A stretch of DNA of 64,000 bases from CBDCVA01 sp965222935 [NCBI: Candidatus Latescibacterota bacterium] (lineage in GTDB: Bacteria; Latescibacterota; CBDCVA01): the NCBI GenBank assembly GCA_965222935.1, contig CBDCVA010000002.1, positions 2,294,001 through 2,358,000 on the forward strand. The letters run 5' to 3'. Position numbers and translations under genes: made by a program. Position 1 is the stretch's first letter; each line of letters opens with the position of its first letter. Shown here piece after piece: positions 35,512 through 43,624 of the stretch. Below the pieces are notes generated by a model. It saw only the letters and a list, made by a program, of their open reading frames with translations. It did not search any database and was not told the DNA's origin.

Positions 35512-36447
35512 ATGATGATGCGGGGTCACGCTGCTGCACCCCGATCGGTCCAAGTGGGCCAGCACATCATCTCCGCAAGCCGCCGCACCGACATCCCGGC
35601 GTTCTATGCGGATTGGTTCATGGCGCGCGTCGCCGATGGGTGTGTGACGACCGCCAATCCGTTCACTGGAAAGACGTTCAGGGTCTCGCTTCTACCCGAG
35701 GACGTCGCGGCGATCGTCTTCTGGTCCAAGAATTACAAACCGCTCCTGCCGCACCTGGATGCCCTCTTCCGCCACGGCTTTGGGCTCTATTTTCACTTCA
35801 CCATCACGGGGCTGGGCCGCGCGCTCGAAGGTGGCGTGCCCCCTCCGGAACGGACCGTCCCCCAGGCGCATGAACTGGCCCGGCGCTTCGGTTCCGCTGC
35901 CCTCGCCTGGCGCTTCGATCCCGTGGTCCTGACCGACGATGACGACGACGGCGAGCACGTCGAGCGGTTCGCGGCACTGGCCTCCGCTCTCGAGGGCGCG
36001 GTGCAGCGGGCGATCATCAGTATCGCAGAGCCTTACAGGAAGGCTGTCCGCAACCTGGGCCGAAGCGGCGTCGTTCTCTCACGGCCCGCCCCGGACCGCG
36101 AACGGGCGTTGGCCGCGCGGCTCGCCGCCGTTGGCGCGGAGAACGGCATCGCGGTGGAGGCCTGCTGCTGTGACCATCTGGTCACCAGCGGTGTACGCAA
36201 GGCGCACTGCATCTCGGCCGAGACCCTCTCCACCGCGACGGGTCGGTCCATCGCTGCGCCGAAGGGCGCGACGCGCCAGAGTTGCGGATGCATTAAAAGC
36301 TATGACATCGGGGCCTACGAGAGTTGCGCGGGCGGTTGCCTCTACTGCTACGCCACGACCGATCACGCTCGCGCTCGGGCGGCGGTCAAGGCGCAGAACG
36401 TCCAGGCGCCCCGGCTGGCGGCGCCGCAGAACCTCGCAGTGGCTTAA
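35512..36447 (+). CDS. DUF1848 family protein with cysteine cluster
   Basis: A 311-residue protein. The opening 'HIISASRRTDIPAFYADWF' and 'VFWSKNYKPLLPHLD' are the signatures of the DUF1848 family, of unknown reaction. The C-terminus holds 'QSCGCIKSYDIGAYESCAGGCLYCYA', whose cysteine spacing looks like an iron-sulphur or zinc site close to the radical-SAM spore-photoproduct-lyase type. A TIM-barrel-like middle ('LAWRFDPVVLTD') also fits that group. Three ATG codons follow each other (35512, 35515, 35518); GGGAG at 35504-35508 is best spaced for the second or third. Cytosolic. It precedes a methyltransferase gene by 61 bases. Confidence 0.85.
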   Translation: MMMRGHAAAPRSVQVGQHIISASRRTDIPAFYADWFMARVADGCVTTANPFTGKTFRVSLLPEDVAAIVFWSKNYKPLLPHLDALFRHGFGLYFHFTITGLGRALEGGVPPPERTVPQAHELARRFGSAALAWRFDPVVLTDDDDDGEHVERFAALASALEGAVQRAIISIAEPYRKAVRNLGRSGVVLSRPAPDRERALAARLAAVGAENGIAVEACCCDHLVTSGVRKAHCISAETLSTATGRSIAAPKGATRQSCGCIKSYDIGAYESCAGGCLYCYATTDHARARAAVKAQNVQAPRLAAPQNLAVA

Positions 36448-36508
36448 CGGAGCTTCGAGGCCGCGCGCAGCATCGCGGCGACCGGTGCATCCAGAGGATT
36501 AGGGCAGC

Positions 36509-37258
36509 ATGATGCAAGCGGAACCCTGGCACGAACAGGATGCCTTATGGGAGGCACTCATGCCCCTGTTGTTCACCGACGGGTTTGTGTCGAATGCTCC
36601 AGCGGAGGTTGACGGGATGATCTCGATGCTTGGGATCGAACCGGATGTGAGCGTGCTCGATCTCTGTTGCGGCGTGGGTCGGCATTCGCTGGAGCTGGCT
36701 CGCCGCGGCTTCCGCGTGACGGGGGTGGACAGGACGCGGGCGTACCTGGAGCGGGCCTCGGAGCGAGCGGAGGCCGAAGGGATGGACGTCGAGTTCATCC
36801 GGGGCGATATGCGCGCCTTTTGCCAACCCGGCGCGTTCGACGCCGCGATCAACGTCTGGTCATCGTTCGGCTATTTCGAGGACCCCGAAGAGGATCGGCG
36901 GGTACTGCTCAACGTCCATCGTTCGCTCAAACGGGGTGGTGCTTTCCTGATCGACGTCCACGGGAAGGAAACCCTCGCGCGGAAGTTCCAGGACCGCGCC
37001 TGGAGTGAATGGGACAGGGGCCTTATCTTACAGGAACGGAAACTCAGCCGGAACTGGAGCTGGATCGACAATCGCTGGATCGTGCTGGACGGGAATGTGC
37101 GGACGGAGTACCATGTGTCCCACCGTCTCTACGCAGCCTCCGAGTTGGCTGCGCTCCTGGAATCCTGCGGCTTCGCCAGCACCGAGGTCTACGGCAGCCT
37201 CGAAGGCGCGCCATACGATCACACGGCGAAGCGGCTGGTCGTCGTGGCGCGCAAGTGA
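36509..37258 (+). CDS. Class I SAM-dependent methyltransferase
   Basis: A 249-residue protein of the usual length for the single-domain fold. Motif I is 'VSVLDLCCGVGRHSLELA', followed by 'VTGVDRTRAYLERA' (acidic end of strand 2), 'IRGDMRAF' and 'FDAAINVWSSFGYF' (motif IV), then 'LKRGGAFLIDVHG'. The closest remembered group is the methyltransferase type 11/25 set acting on small molecules; the target is unknown. ATG 36509 or 36512. Its stop overlaps a possible GTG and is 8 bases before the AhbA start, so it may belong to the tetrapyrrole operon. Confidence 0.88.
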   Translation: MMQAEPWHEQDALWEALMPLLFTDGFVSNAPAEVDGMISMLGIEPDVSVLDLCCGVGRHSLELARRGFRVTGVDRTRAYLERASERAEAEGMDVEFIRGDMRAFCQPGAFDAAINVWSSFGYFEDPEEDRRVLLNVHRSLKRGGAFLIDVHGKETLARKFQDRAWSEWDRGLILQERKLSRNWSWIDNRWIVLDGNVRTEYHVSHRLYAASELAALLESCGFASTEVYGSLEGAPYDHTAKRLVVVARK

Positions 37259-37266
37259 AGGGTTCG

Positions 37267-37737
37267 ATGGACGAGCTCGACCGCAAGCTCATCACGGAGA
37301 TTCAACATGGCTTCCCGCTCGTCGAGCGACCGTTTCTGGCTCTCGCGGAGACGTTCGGAACGACCGAGGGGGACGTCATCGAGCGCATCGCTCGCCTGAA
37401 GCGAGAGCGCAAGATCTTCCGCTTGGGCGCTAACTTCGACCCTCGGAAGCTAGGCTACGAGAGCGCACTGGTGGCGGCCGTGGTTTGGCCCGAGCATTTT
37501 GAAGCCGTAGTCGAGGCCGTGCGCCGGCATCCTGGCGTAACCCACAATTACGAGCGGGAAGATCGCTTCAACATGTGGTTCACGCTCATCGAGCCCTCCT
37601 TCGCAGCGCGTTCGCGAACCCTCGATGGCTTTGCGTCGATGGAGGGGGTCGAGCGAATCATCTGTCTGCCGGTCATGGAGCTGTTCAAGCTGAAGGTAGA
37701 TTTCGACCTGACCCGTGAGAAAATCGCCAACCGGTAA
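37267..37737 (+). CDS. ahbA: Siroheme decarboxylase subunit AhbA (Lrp/AsnC-like)
   Basis: A 156-residue protein. 'MDELDRKLITEIQHGFPLVERPF' and 'LAETFGTTEGDVIERIARLKRERKIFRLG' form the winged-helix part of the AsnC-like fold. 'VTHNYEREDRFNMWFTL' is the strongly conserved signature of siroheme decarboxylases. AhbA with AhbB removes two acetate carboxylates from siroheme to give 12,18-didecarboxysiroheme, a step to heme (Ahb route) or heme d1 (NirDLGH). Cytosolic heterodimer. ATG 37267 has GAAGGG before it; GTG 37255 is an alternative overlapping the methyltransferase stop. Its 3' end overlaps ahbB by 23 bases. Confidence 0.88.
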   Translation: MDELDRKLITEIQHGFPLVERPFLALAETFGTTEGDVIERIARLKRERKIFRLGANFDPRKLGYESALVAAVVWPEHFEAVVEAVRRHPGVTHNYEREDRFNMWFTLIEPSFAARSRTLDGFASMEGVERIICLPVMELFKLKVDFDLTREKIANR

Positions 37738-38257
37738 CGCTCGCTTTGTCCCCAGCGAGGGGGAGAAGGCTTTGATCCGCGCTCTCCAAGGGGACCTGCC
37801 CCTGGTCCCGCGTCCCTTCGCCGCCATTGCCGAGGAGGTGGGGTTTTCCGAAGCCGAGGTCTTGGAGCGAGCGCGGAGGTGGCTCAAAATGGGCGTGATG
37901 CGGCGATTCGGCGCGACGGTACGCCACCTGGAGCTAGGGGTGAGCGCCAACGCGATGAGTGTCTGGCGGGTCGCGGCGGAGGACGTGCCCCGGGCTGGGC
38001 AGATCATGGCGAGCTTCCCCGAAGTGAGCCACTGCTACGAGCGTTCGACTTATGAAGACTGGCCCTACAACCTCTACGCCATGCTCCACGGCGAGACCCG
38101 CACCGACTGCGAGCGTATCGCGCGCGCCATCAGCGAGCGCACGGGCATCACGGACTACAAGATGATGTATACTGCCCGCGAGCTGAAGAAGACCAGCCGT
38201 CGTTACTTCGTGGTGGACGACCCAACAACTGAGGGGCAGAGCGAACGATGGGCGTGA
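37715..38257 (+). CDS. ahbB: Siroheme decarboxylase subunit AhbB (Lrp/AsnC-like)
   Basis: A 180-residue partner of AhbA. The winged-helix part is '[24 protein letters not shown]'. The signatures '[18 protein letters not shown]', '[23 protein letters not shown]' and '[15 protein letters not shown]' match the larger subunit of the siroheme decarboxylase pair; histidine and arginine residues there contact the substrate carboxylates. GTG start at 37715 inside the end of ahbA; the stop overlaps the dcd start by 10 bases, so the three genes are tightly coupled. The later radical-SAM enzymes AhbC and AhbD are not in this window, so the route cannot be completed from here. Confidence 0.88.
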   Translation: MRKSPTGNARFVPSEGEKALIRALQGDLPLVPRPFAAIAEEVGFSEAEVLERARRWLKMGVMRRFGATVRHLELGVSANAMSVWRVAAEDVPRAGQIMASFPEVSHCYERSTYEDWPYNLYAMLHGETRTDCERIARAISERTGITDYKMMYTARELKKTSRRYFVVDDPTTEGQSERWA

Positions 38258-38802
38258 AGTCGGACCGGTGGATCGCCCGCATGGCGCGGGAACATCGGAT
38301 GATCGAGCCGTTTGAGGCTGTGAACGTGGGCCGGGGTGCGATCTCCTACGGGCTTTCGTCCTACGGCTACGACCTCCGCATCGCCGATGAGTTCAAGATC
38401 TTCACGAACGTGAACTCGGCGGTCGTGGACCCCAAGCATTTCGACCCTCGCTCGTTCGTGGATTTCACGGGCGACGTGTGCATCATCCCCCCCAATTCGT
38501 TCGTGCTGGGGCGCTCGGTCGAGTACTTCCGCATCCCACGCAACGTCATTACGGTGTGCCTGGGCAAGTCCACCTATGCCCGCTGCGGCATCATCACGAA
38601 CGTGACGCCCTTCGAGCCCGAGTGGGAGGGCTACGCCACGCTGGAGATTTCGAACACGACGCCGCTCCCGGCCAAGGTCTACGCGAACGAGGGCATCGCT
38701 CAGGTCCTCTTCTTCGAGGCCGACGAGCCCCCGGGGCGGTCCTACCGCGATAAGGCTGGAAAGTACCAGGCGCAGACCGGCATCACGCTGCCGAAGATCT
38801 GA
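38248..38802 (+). CDS. dcd: dCTP deaminase
   Basis: A 184-residue enzyme of the dUTPase/Dcd fold that turns dCTP into dUTP and ammonia, feeding dTMP synthesis. 'SSYGYDLRI' (37-45), '[10 protein letters not shown]' (106-115) with the serine and arginine of the active site, and '[11 protein letters not shown]' (126-136) with the catalytic glutamate E133 are in place. '[10 protein letters not shown]' and a C-terminal '[14 protein letters not shown]' tail that closes over the nucleotide are as expected. Length is close to the E. coli enzyme. ATG 38248 has GAGGGG upstream and lies inside the end of ahbB. Cytosolic trimer by family knowledge. Confidence 0.95.
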   Translation: MGVKSDRWIARMAREHRMIEPFEAVNVGRGAISYGLSSYGYDLRIADEFKIFTNVNSAVVDPKHFDPRSFVDFTGDVCIIPPNSFVLGRSVEYFRIPRNVITVCLGKSTYARCGIITNVTPFEPEWEGYATLEISNTTPLPAKVYANEGIAQVLFFEADEPPGRSYRDKAGKYQAQTGITLPKI

Positions 38803-38864
38803 ACGGAATTACCCCTCCCCCGTTGCAATACTCTCCTCCCTGCATGCGGAGAGGGGCAGCAGGC

Positions 38865-40184
38865 TTATTCCTCGTCCGCGGGCAAGACGGCGCCGAGGGA
38901 TGGTGGAACGCTCAGGTAGCGCTGAGCGACGGCGAGGACATCCTCGGGGGTGACCTTGGTGATCAGGTCGGGGTAGCGGTCTACGTACTGATAGCCCAGG
39001 CCCAACAGCTCGTACTGCGCTAAAAGCGCCGCCTGACTCTGGTTTGATTCCTGGCCCATGATGAATGTCCCTTTGATGTAGGTCTTGGCGCGATCGACCT
39101 CGTCGGGGACGGGAGCGCTAGTACGGATCTTGTCCATCTCGGCGATGATGCCCGCCTTCGCGGAATCCACTTGTTCGGGGCTCGTCCCGATGTACGCGAA
39201 ATAGAGGCTCGGACCCAACCGGGCGGCGTAGACGGAGCTCACCTGATAGGCGAGCCCGCGCTTTTCCCGCAACTCGGTGAAAAGCCGCGAATTCATCCCG
39301 CCGCCCATCACCGAATCGAGCACCTCCATCGCTGGATAGGCGGGTTCGGTGATCGCGGGCGCGTCGTACCCCAGGCTCATCCACGCGGCCTCGCTCTCCC
39401 GCTCGAGCGTCCGCTCAAGGGCCGCATCGCGTGTGGGGAGCGGCGCATTCGCCGGTTCCGGCAACGACCTCCGGGGCAGGGTGCCGAGGGTGGCCTGCAC
39501 GCGTTTGATGAAGGCACCCGACTCGAAATTCCCCACGGCGGCGATCACCATGTTGTTGGGGATGTAGAAGCGTTCGTGGAAGGCGAGGGCGTCGTCGCGC
39601 GTGAACGCTTCTACCGTCTCGGGATAGCCAAGGCTGGGCTTGTGGTACGGGTGGGCGCCGTAGTGGGCCTCCGAAAGCAGGTCCACTGCCTTGTAGAGGA
39701 GCCGATCTTCCCGGGCCTGGATGCGGCGCAGCGCCTGCTTTTTTTCGAGGGCCACCTTGTCCTCGAGGAAGCTGGGGTGGAGCAAGACGTCGAAGAGTAT
39801 CTCCAGCGCTTCTGGGAAGTGGGGCCGCGTCGAAAGCAGCGTGACGCTTCCGAAATCGCGGTGCGCCGAGGCGTTCAGGCGGGCGCCCAGCGCATCGATC
39901 TCCGTGGCGATTTCCGTCGCGGTGCGGCTCGTCGTCCCCTTCAGGAGAAGGTGCTGCGCGAGGTCGCTGAAACCCGCCCTCTCGTCCGCCTCGTAGCGCG
40001 TGCCCGTTCGCAGAAGGACCGATGTAGCCACGATGTCGTTGGCCCGCGATTCCTTGGTGAGGATCACAAGGCCGTTGTCTAGGATCGTCTTGTTCACCAT
40101 GGTGGCCCCTGTGCTGAACGCTGATCCGGGACTCAAGGCCGTGAAGGCGGCGGCAGTCACTATCGGTACCCACGGCGTCTTCAT
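38865..40184 (-). CDS. M16-family peptidase-like protein, catalytically degenerate subunit
   Basis: A 439-residue protein with an N-terminal signal ('VPIVTAAAFTALSPGSAFS'). The M16 fold is clear ('LDNGLVILTKES', 'SEAHYGAHPYHKPSLG', 'VMGGGMNSRLFTELREKRGLAYQV'). The inverted zinc motif HxxEH is lost: the corresponding place reads 'FSDLAQHLLLKGT', with D and Q for the first His and the Glu. 'R..Y' residues of the second half, used by partner subunits to bind substrate, are kept ('REKRGLAY'). It is therefore the non-catalytic half of an M16B pair. ATG 40182-40184 overlaps the stop of the catalytic partner. Periplasmic. Confidence 0.88.
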   Translation of the reverse strand: MKTPWVPIVTAAAFTALSPGSAFSTGATMVNKTILDNGLVILTKESRANDIVATSVLLRTGTRYEADERAGFSDLAQHLLLKGTTSRTATEIATEIDALGARLNASAHRDFGSVTLLSTRPHFPEALEILFDVLLHPSFLEDKVALEKKQALRRIQAREDRLLYKAVDLLSEAHYGAHPYHKPSLGYPETVEAFTRDDALAFHERFYIPNNMVIAAVGNFESGAFIKRVQATLGTLPRRSLPEPANAPLPTRDAALERTLERESEAAWMSLGYDAPAITEPAYPAMEVLDSVMGGGMNSRLFTELREKRGLAYQVSSVYAARLGPSLYFAYIGTSPEQVDSAKAGIIAEMDKIRTSAPVPDEVDRAKTYIKGTFIMGQESNQSQAALLAQYELLGLGYQYVDRYPDLITKVTPEDVLAVAQRYLSVPPSLGAVLPADEE

Positions 40185-41626
40185 GGCGTCTCTCCGCCAT
40201 CCGCGTCGTCCGGGGCGTCGTCGGCGGGCACGATGGCGCAAGCGGTGTAGGCGTCGAGGCGCAGGTGGTCGCGGACCGCCCGCTGGATACCATAGGCAGT
40301 CACCGCATCGATCTTGGCCGTATAGTCAAGCGCCTCCTCCGCTGTCCGTATCGTCTCGTAGCGCCCCAACGTCCGGGCGATGCTCGAGTTCGTCTCGTTC
40401 CCATAGGCGTCCTGGGTGATCAGTTGCGTCTTGGCCTTCTTGAGTTCGTCGGCGCCGATCGGTTCGGTTCCCAGACGCCCGACCTCCTCGAGGACGATCG
40501 CGGCAACGCGCTCGTGGTTTTCCGGGGGAAATTCGGCGTCGATCCCGAAGACCCCCACGCGCACGAGGGGCCAGATCCAGGCGCTCACCGAAGCGACCAG
40601 CCCCTCCCTCTCAACGAGCCGCTGGTAAAGCCTCGAGCTCTTGCCGCCGCCGAGCATGGTGGAGGCAACGTCCAGCGTGTACATCAACTCGGGGTCCTCC
40701 CAGCCCGCGTTCGGGAAGCCCATGAGCCAGTACTCTTGGTTCGCGTCCTTCGGGACGATGTGCTGCCGAATGGTGTCTTGAGGCGTAAAGTGGAACTCGG
40801 GCCGCCGAAGCTCGCCATTCTCCGGTGCCCTCCAATCGCGCGTTGCGGTTTCCACCGCATCGAGGACCGGCCCCGTCATGACGTCTCCGACCACGACCAC
40901 CGTGGTGTTGTGCGAGCCGTAGTAGTTGCGTAGGTAGGACAAGAAATCTTCGCGGTGAATGCCATCGAGCGTTTCGTCGGTGCCCAGGACCGGCTGGGCG
41001 TAGGGCGTCCCGGCGAAGAGGCGCTCGGTGAACAGATCGAAGAGCTTCTGGCCCGGCGTGTCCTCTTTACGGTTGATCTCCTCCTTGACGACCTTGCGTT
41101 CCTTCTTGATCTCCTCGGGCGCAAAGATCGAGTGGCGCATCGCGTCATAAAGGATATCGAAAGCCGTTGCGAAGTGTTCGCGGGGCACGACGACGTAGTA
41201 AGCCGTATACTCCCTGCTCGTGAAGGCGTTGTTGTAGCCGCCCAGAGCCTTGATCTCGGCGTCCATTTGGCCGACGGTGCGCTTTTCGGTGCCCTTGAAG
41301 AACATGTGCTCGAAGAAGTGCGAAATGCCGCCAAGCTCGGGCGGCTCGTCCACTGAACCGACACCGCACCAGAAGTAGACGGCCACGATAGGCGTCGTGT
41401 GTACTTCCTTGACGATGACGCGCAGCCCGTTCGGCAGGCGCGCCTTGGTGAAGGGCGCGAGCGGCGAGGCCGAACCGGTCCCCACCTCTTGCACCATCGT
41501 CTCCGACATGATTCCCTTCTTTCCGACTGAGCCTCGTTCAGCCGCCGGGGCGCACGAGCCCATCAGGGCTGCCAGGCCCAGCGCCCAGGTTCCCACCCGT
41601 TGCCGCGCTCTCATAGGCCCTTCCAT
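40181..41626 (-). CDS. M16-family zinc metallopeptidase, catalytic subunit
   Basis: A 481-residue protein. The zinc motif HxxEH is intact in 'GISHFFEHMFFKGTEKR' (H103, E106, H107), and a downstream acidic stretch 'VVKEEINRKEDTPG' supplies the third ligand. Two M16 halves are present ('NYYGSHNTTVVVVGDV'; 'TMLGGGKSSRLYQRLVEREGLVA'). The N-terminus is a signal of possible lipoprotein type ('LGLAALMGSCAPA'), so it is exported. Starts at ATG 41626 or ATG 41614 are both possible; the second has AAGGG before it. It forms a coupled pair with the degenerate partner downstream. By family it cleaves small proteins or peptides in the periplasm. Confidence 0.9.
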   Translation of the reverse strand: MEGPMRARQRVGTWALGLAALMGSCAPAAERGSVGKKGIMSETMVQEVGTGSASPLAPFTKARLPNGLRVIVKEVHTTPIVAVYFWCGVGSVDEPPELGGISHFFEHMFFKGTEKRTVGQMDAEIKALGGYNNAFTSREYTAYYVVVPREHFATAFDILYDAMRHSIFAPEEIKKERKVVKEEINRKEDTPGQKLFDLFTERLFAGTPYAQPVLGTDETLDGIHREDFLSYLRNYYGSHNTTVVVVGDVMTGPVLDAVETATRDWRAPENGELRRPEFHFTPQDTIRQHIVPKDANQEYWLMGFPNAGWEDPELMYTLDVASTMLGGGKSSRLYQRLVEREGLVASVSAWIWPLVRVGVFGIDAEFPPENHERVAAIVLEEVGRLGTEPIGADELKKAKTQLITQDAYGNETNSSIARTLGRYETIRTAEEALDYTAKIDAVTAYGIQRAVRDHLRLDAYTACAIVPADDAPDDADGGETP

Positions 41627-41642
41627 CCTATCTCGGTCGGGG

Positions 41643-43028
41643 TCACGTCCCCGTCAGGCCGTATTTGCGCATCTTGGTCCGCAGCGTGTTCCGGTTGATG
41701 CCCAGGAGCTTAGAAGCGCGGACCTGGTTGCCCCCCGTCGTCTCGAGGACGCGCATGATGACCGGCCGCTCCACGCGCTCGACGACCCGCCCGAGCACAT
41801 CACCCTCATTTCCTGCAAGCAGCTTGTCGACGTGGGTGGCCAGGCTGCTTTCGAGCCCATCGGGCCGCTGCTCCAGGTCATCGCGCAGGGATGTCGTCAG
41901 ATGCTCCTGGCCTAGGACCGCCACGCGGTAAATCGTGTTCTCCAACTCGCGCACGTGCCCCGGCCAATCGCGCTCAGCGAGCTGCGCCTTCACCTCGGGC
42001 CTGAGCGTGAAGTTAGTCCCGCACTCGCGGTTGTAGCGGTTCAGGAAGTGGTCGATGAGGTGTGGGATGTCCTCGGGCCGGTCCCTCAGCGGCGGCAGGG
42101 TAATAGGGACGACGTTGAGCCGAAAATAGAGGTCTTCGCGGAACTCACCGGCCTCGACGGCGGCCTCTAGGTCCCGGTTAGTCGCAGCGACGATGCGCGC
42201 TTCGACCTTGATCGTTTCGTTGCCGCCGACGCGCGTGAAATCGAAGCGCTGGAGTACGCGCAGAAGCCGCGTCTGGAGGTCGCGGTCCAGCGTGCCGATC
42301 TCATCCAGGAAGAGGGTGCCGCCGTGGGCCCGCTCGAAGCTGCCGATGCGCCGGCTGACGGCGCCGGTGAATGCGCCTTTCTCATGACCGAAAAGCTCGC
42401 TCTCGAGAAGGTCATGCGGCAGCGCGGCGCAATTGACGACCGTCAGAGGACCCGATGACCGATGTGAGTGCGTGTGGATCGCCCGAGCCACCAGCTCCTT
42501 GCCCGTCCCCGTCTCGCCTCGGATGAGCACTGTCACGTCCGTCCCGGACACTCTGCCGATGAGCTTATAGACCTCCTGCATCGGAGGCGAGTTGCCCACC
42601 ATCTCGTCCACCGAATCCAGCTCCGCTGCTTCGAGCGGTTCGCGGACCCGGTCGGACAGGGTCTTGGCGTCGAGGGCCCGCTCGGCGGCTTCCGCCAGCT
42701 CGTCGAGGTTGAACGGCTTGGTGACGTAGTCGTAGGCGCCGCGCTTCATGGCCTCGACGGCCGTCTGCATCGTTCCGTGGGCCGTGATCATGATGACGAA
42801 CGGCGGGTTGGGCTGCGCCCGGAGCTTCGAGAGCATATCCAGTCCGTCCAGCTCCGGCATCTTGATGTCCGCGATCACCAGGTCGAAGTTCACCTGGTCG
42901 CACGCTTCCAGAGCGGCGAACCCGTCGAAAGCCACCTGGGTGCGGCAGCCCCGCTTGCGCAGGACGCGCTCGATGACCCAGCAGACGGTCTTGTCGTTAT
43001 CGACGACCAGCACCGTGGGCGTCGTCAA
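41643..43028 (-). CDS. Sigma-54-dependent response regulator, NtrC family
   Basis: A 461-residue three-domain regulator. The receiver domain (1-120) has phospho-acceptor D54 ('[12 protein letters not shown]') and K104 ('YVTKPF'). The AAA+ domain has Walker A 'GETGTGKE' (171-178), the sigma-54 contact loop 'GAFTGA' (218-223), Walker B '[10 protein letters not shown]' and an arginine finger in '[10 protein letters not shown]'. The C-terminal Fis-type helix-turn-helix is '[20 protein letters not shown]'. TTG start at 43026-43028, overlapping the rlpA stop; a shorter start would cut the first receiver strand. No histidine kinase gene is nearby, so its sensor is elsewhere. Confidence 0.93.
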   Translation of the reverse strand: MTTPTVLVVDNDKTVCWVIERVLRKRGCRTQVAFDGFAALEACDQVNFDLVIADIKMPELDGLDMLSKLRAQPNPPFVIMITAHGTMQTAVEAMKRGAYDYVTKPFNLDELAEAAERALDAKTLSDRVREPLEAAELDSVDEMVGNSPPMQEVYKLIGRVSGTDVTVLIRGETGTGKELVARAIHTHSHRSSGPLTVVNCAALPHDLLESELFGHEKGAFTGAVSRRIGSFERAHGGTLFLDEIGTLDRDLQTRLLRVLQRFDFTRVGGNETIKVEARIVAATNRDLEAAVEAGEFREDLYFRLNVVPITLPPLRDRPEDIPHLIDHFLNRYNRECGTNFTLRPEVKAQLAERDWPGHVRELENTIYRVAVLGQEHLTTSLRDDLEQRPDGLESSLATHVDKLLAGNEGDVLGRVVERVERPVIMRVLETTGGNQVRASKLLGINRNTLRTKMRKYGLTGT

Positions 43029-43624
43029 CGTTCGGCCTCTTCGCTGGGTTCCAGGATCTCGATGGCGATGTTGGCTATGCCGGCCTCGACCATATGAACC
43101 ACCTGCGCCGCGCCGTAGGAAAGATCGATGATCCGCCCGGCGATGAAGGGCCCTCGGTCGTTGATCCGAACGACCACGTTCATGCCGTTGTCTAGGTTTG
43201 TCGCTCGCACCGTTGTGCCCAAAGGCAGCGTCTTATGCGCTGCCGTCAGGGCGTGCATGTTGAAAGGCTCTCCCGAGGCCGTAGGTTTGCCGTGGAACGC
43301 TTCGCCATAGAACGATGCGATTCCCCACTCGTGGACCGCCCCCCGGACCGCCGAGAGGTCCGGTGTCTGGGGGAGGTGCGACCCCTGGGCCGTACGGTAA
43401 CGTCGAACCGTGGTCGGCGTATTGGGCTGTCGCGGCGGATCGTGGCGGTAAAGCCCGGCCGACGTGCACCCCGAGAGGAGGGCCACAAGGCAGCCGCACG
43501 CTATCCACTGACGGTGCAAGAGGCGTAGGACGCGCCCTCCGACGGGCTCAGGACGATACGATCGTCTCATCGGAGCGTCCGCATGGGCGGATGGTGGGGC
43601 CGTGCTTTGTGCCATATGTGTCAT
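43025..43624 (-). CDS. rlpA: RlpA-like septal ring lipoprotein
   Basis: A 199-residue protein. The lipoprotein signal 'CLVALLSGC' follows a short basic start. The double-psi beta-barrel domain is at the C-terminus: 'GIASFYGEAFHGKPTASGEPFN', 'LTAAHKTLPLGTTVRATNL' and 'VVVRINDRGPFIAGRIIDLS', with the glutamate and aspartate used by RlpA to cut naked glycan strands. The SPOR domain of the E. coli protein is absent, as in many short RlpA forms. The start ATG 43622-43624 overlaps the stop of the TPR gene (ATGA); its own stop overlaps the response-regulator start. Outer-membrane anchored, facing peptidoglycan. Confidence 0.92.
   Translation of the reverse strand: MTHMAQSTAPPSAHADAPMRRSYRPEPVGGRVLRLLHRQWIACGCLVALLSGCTSAGLYRHDPPRQPNTPTTVRRYRTAQGSHLPQTPDLSAVRGAVHEWGIASFYGEAFHGKPTASGEPFNMHALTAAHKTLPLGTTVRATNLDNGMNVVVRINDRGPFIAGRIIDLSYGAAQVVHMVEAGIANIAIEILEPSEEAER

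Noticed and set aside
38831-38853. Hairpin CTCTCC/GGAGAG between the convergent dcd and M16 genes
   Set aside because: Short stem with no T-run; could be a weak two-way terminator but evidence is too thin.
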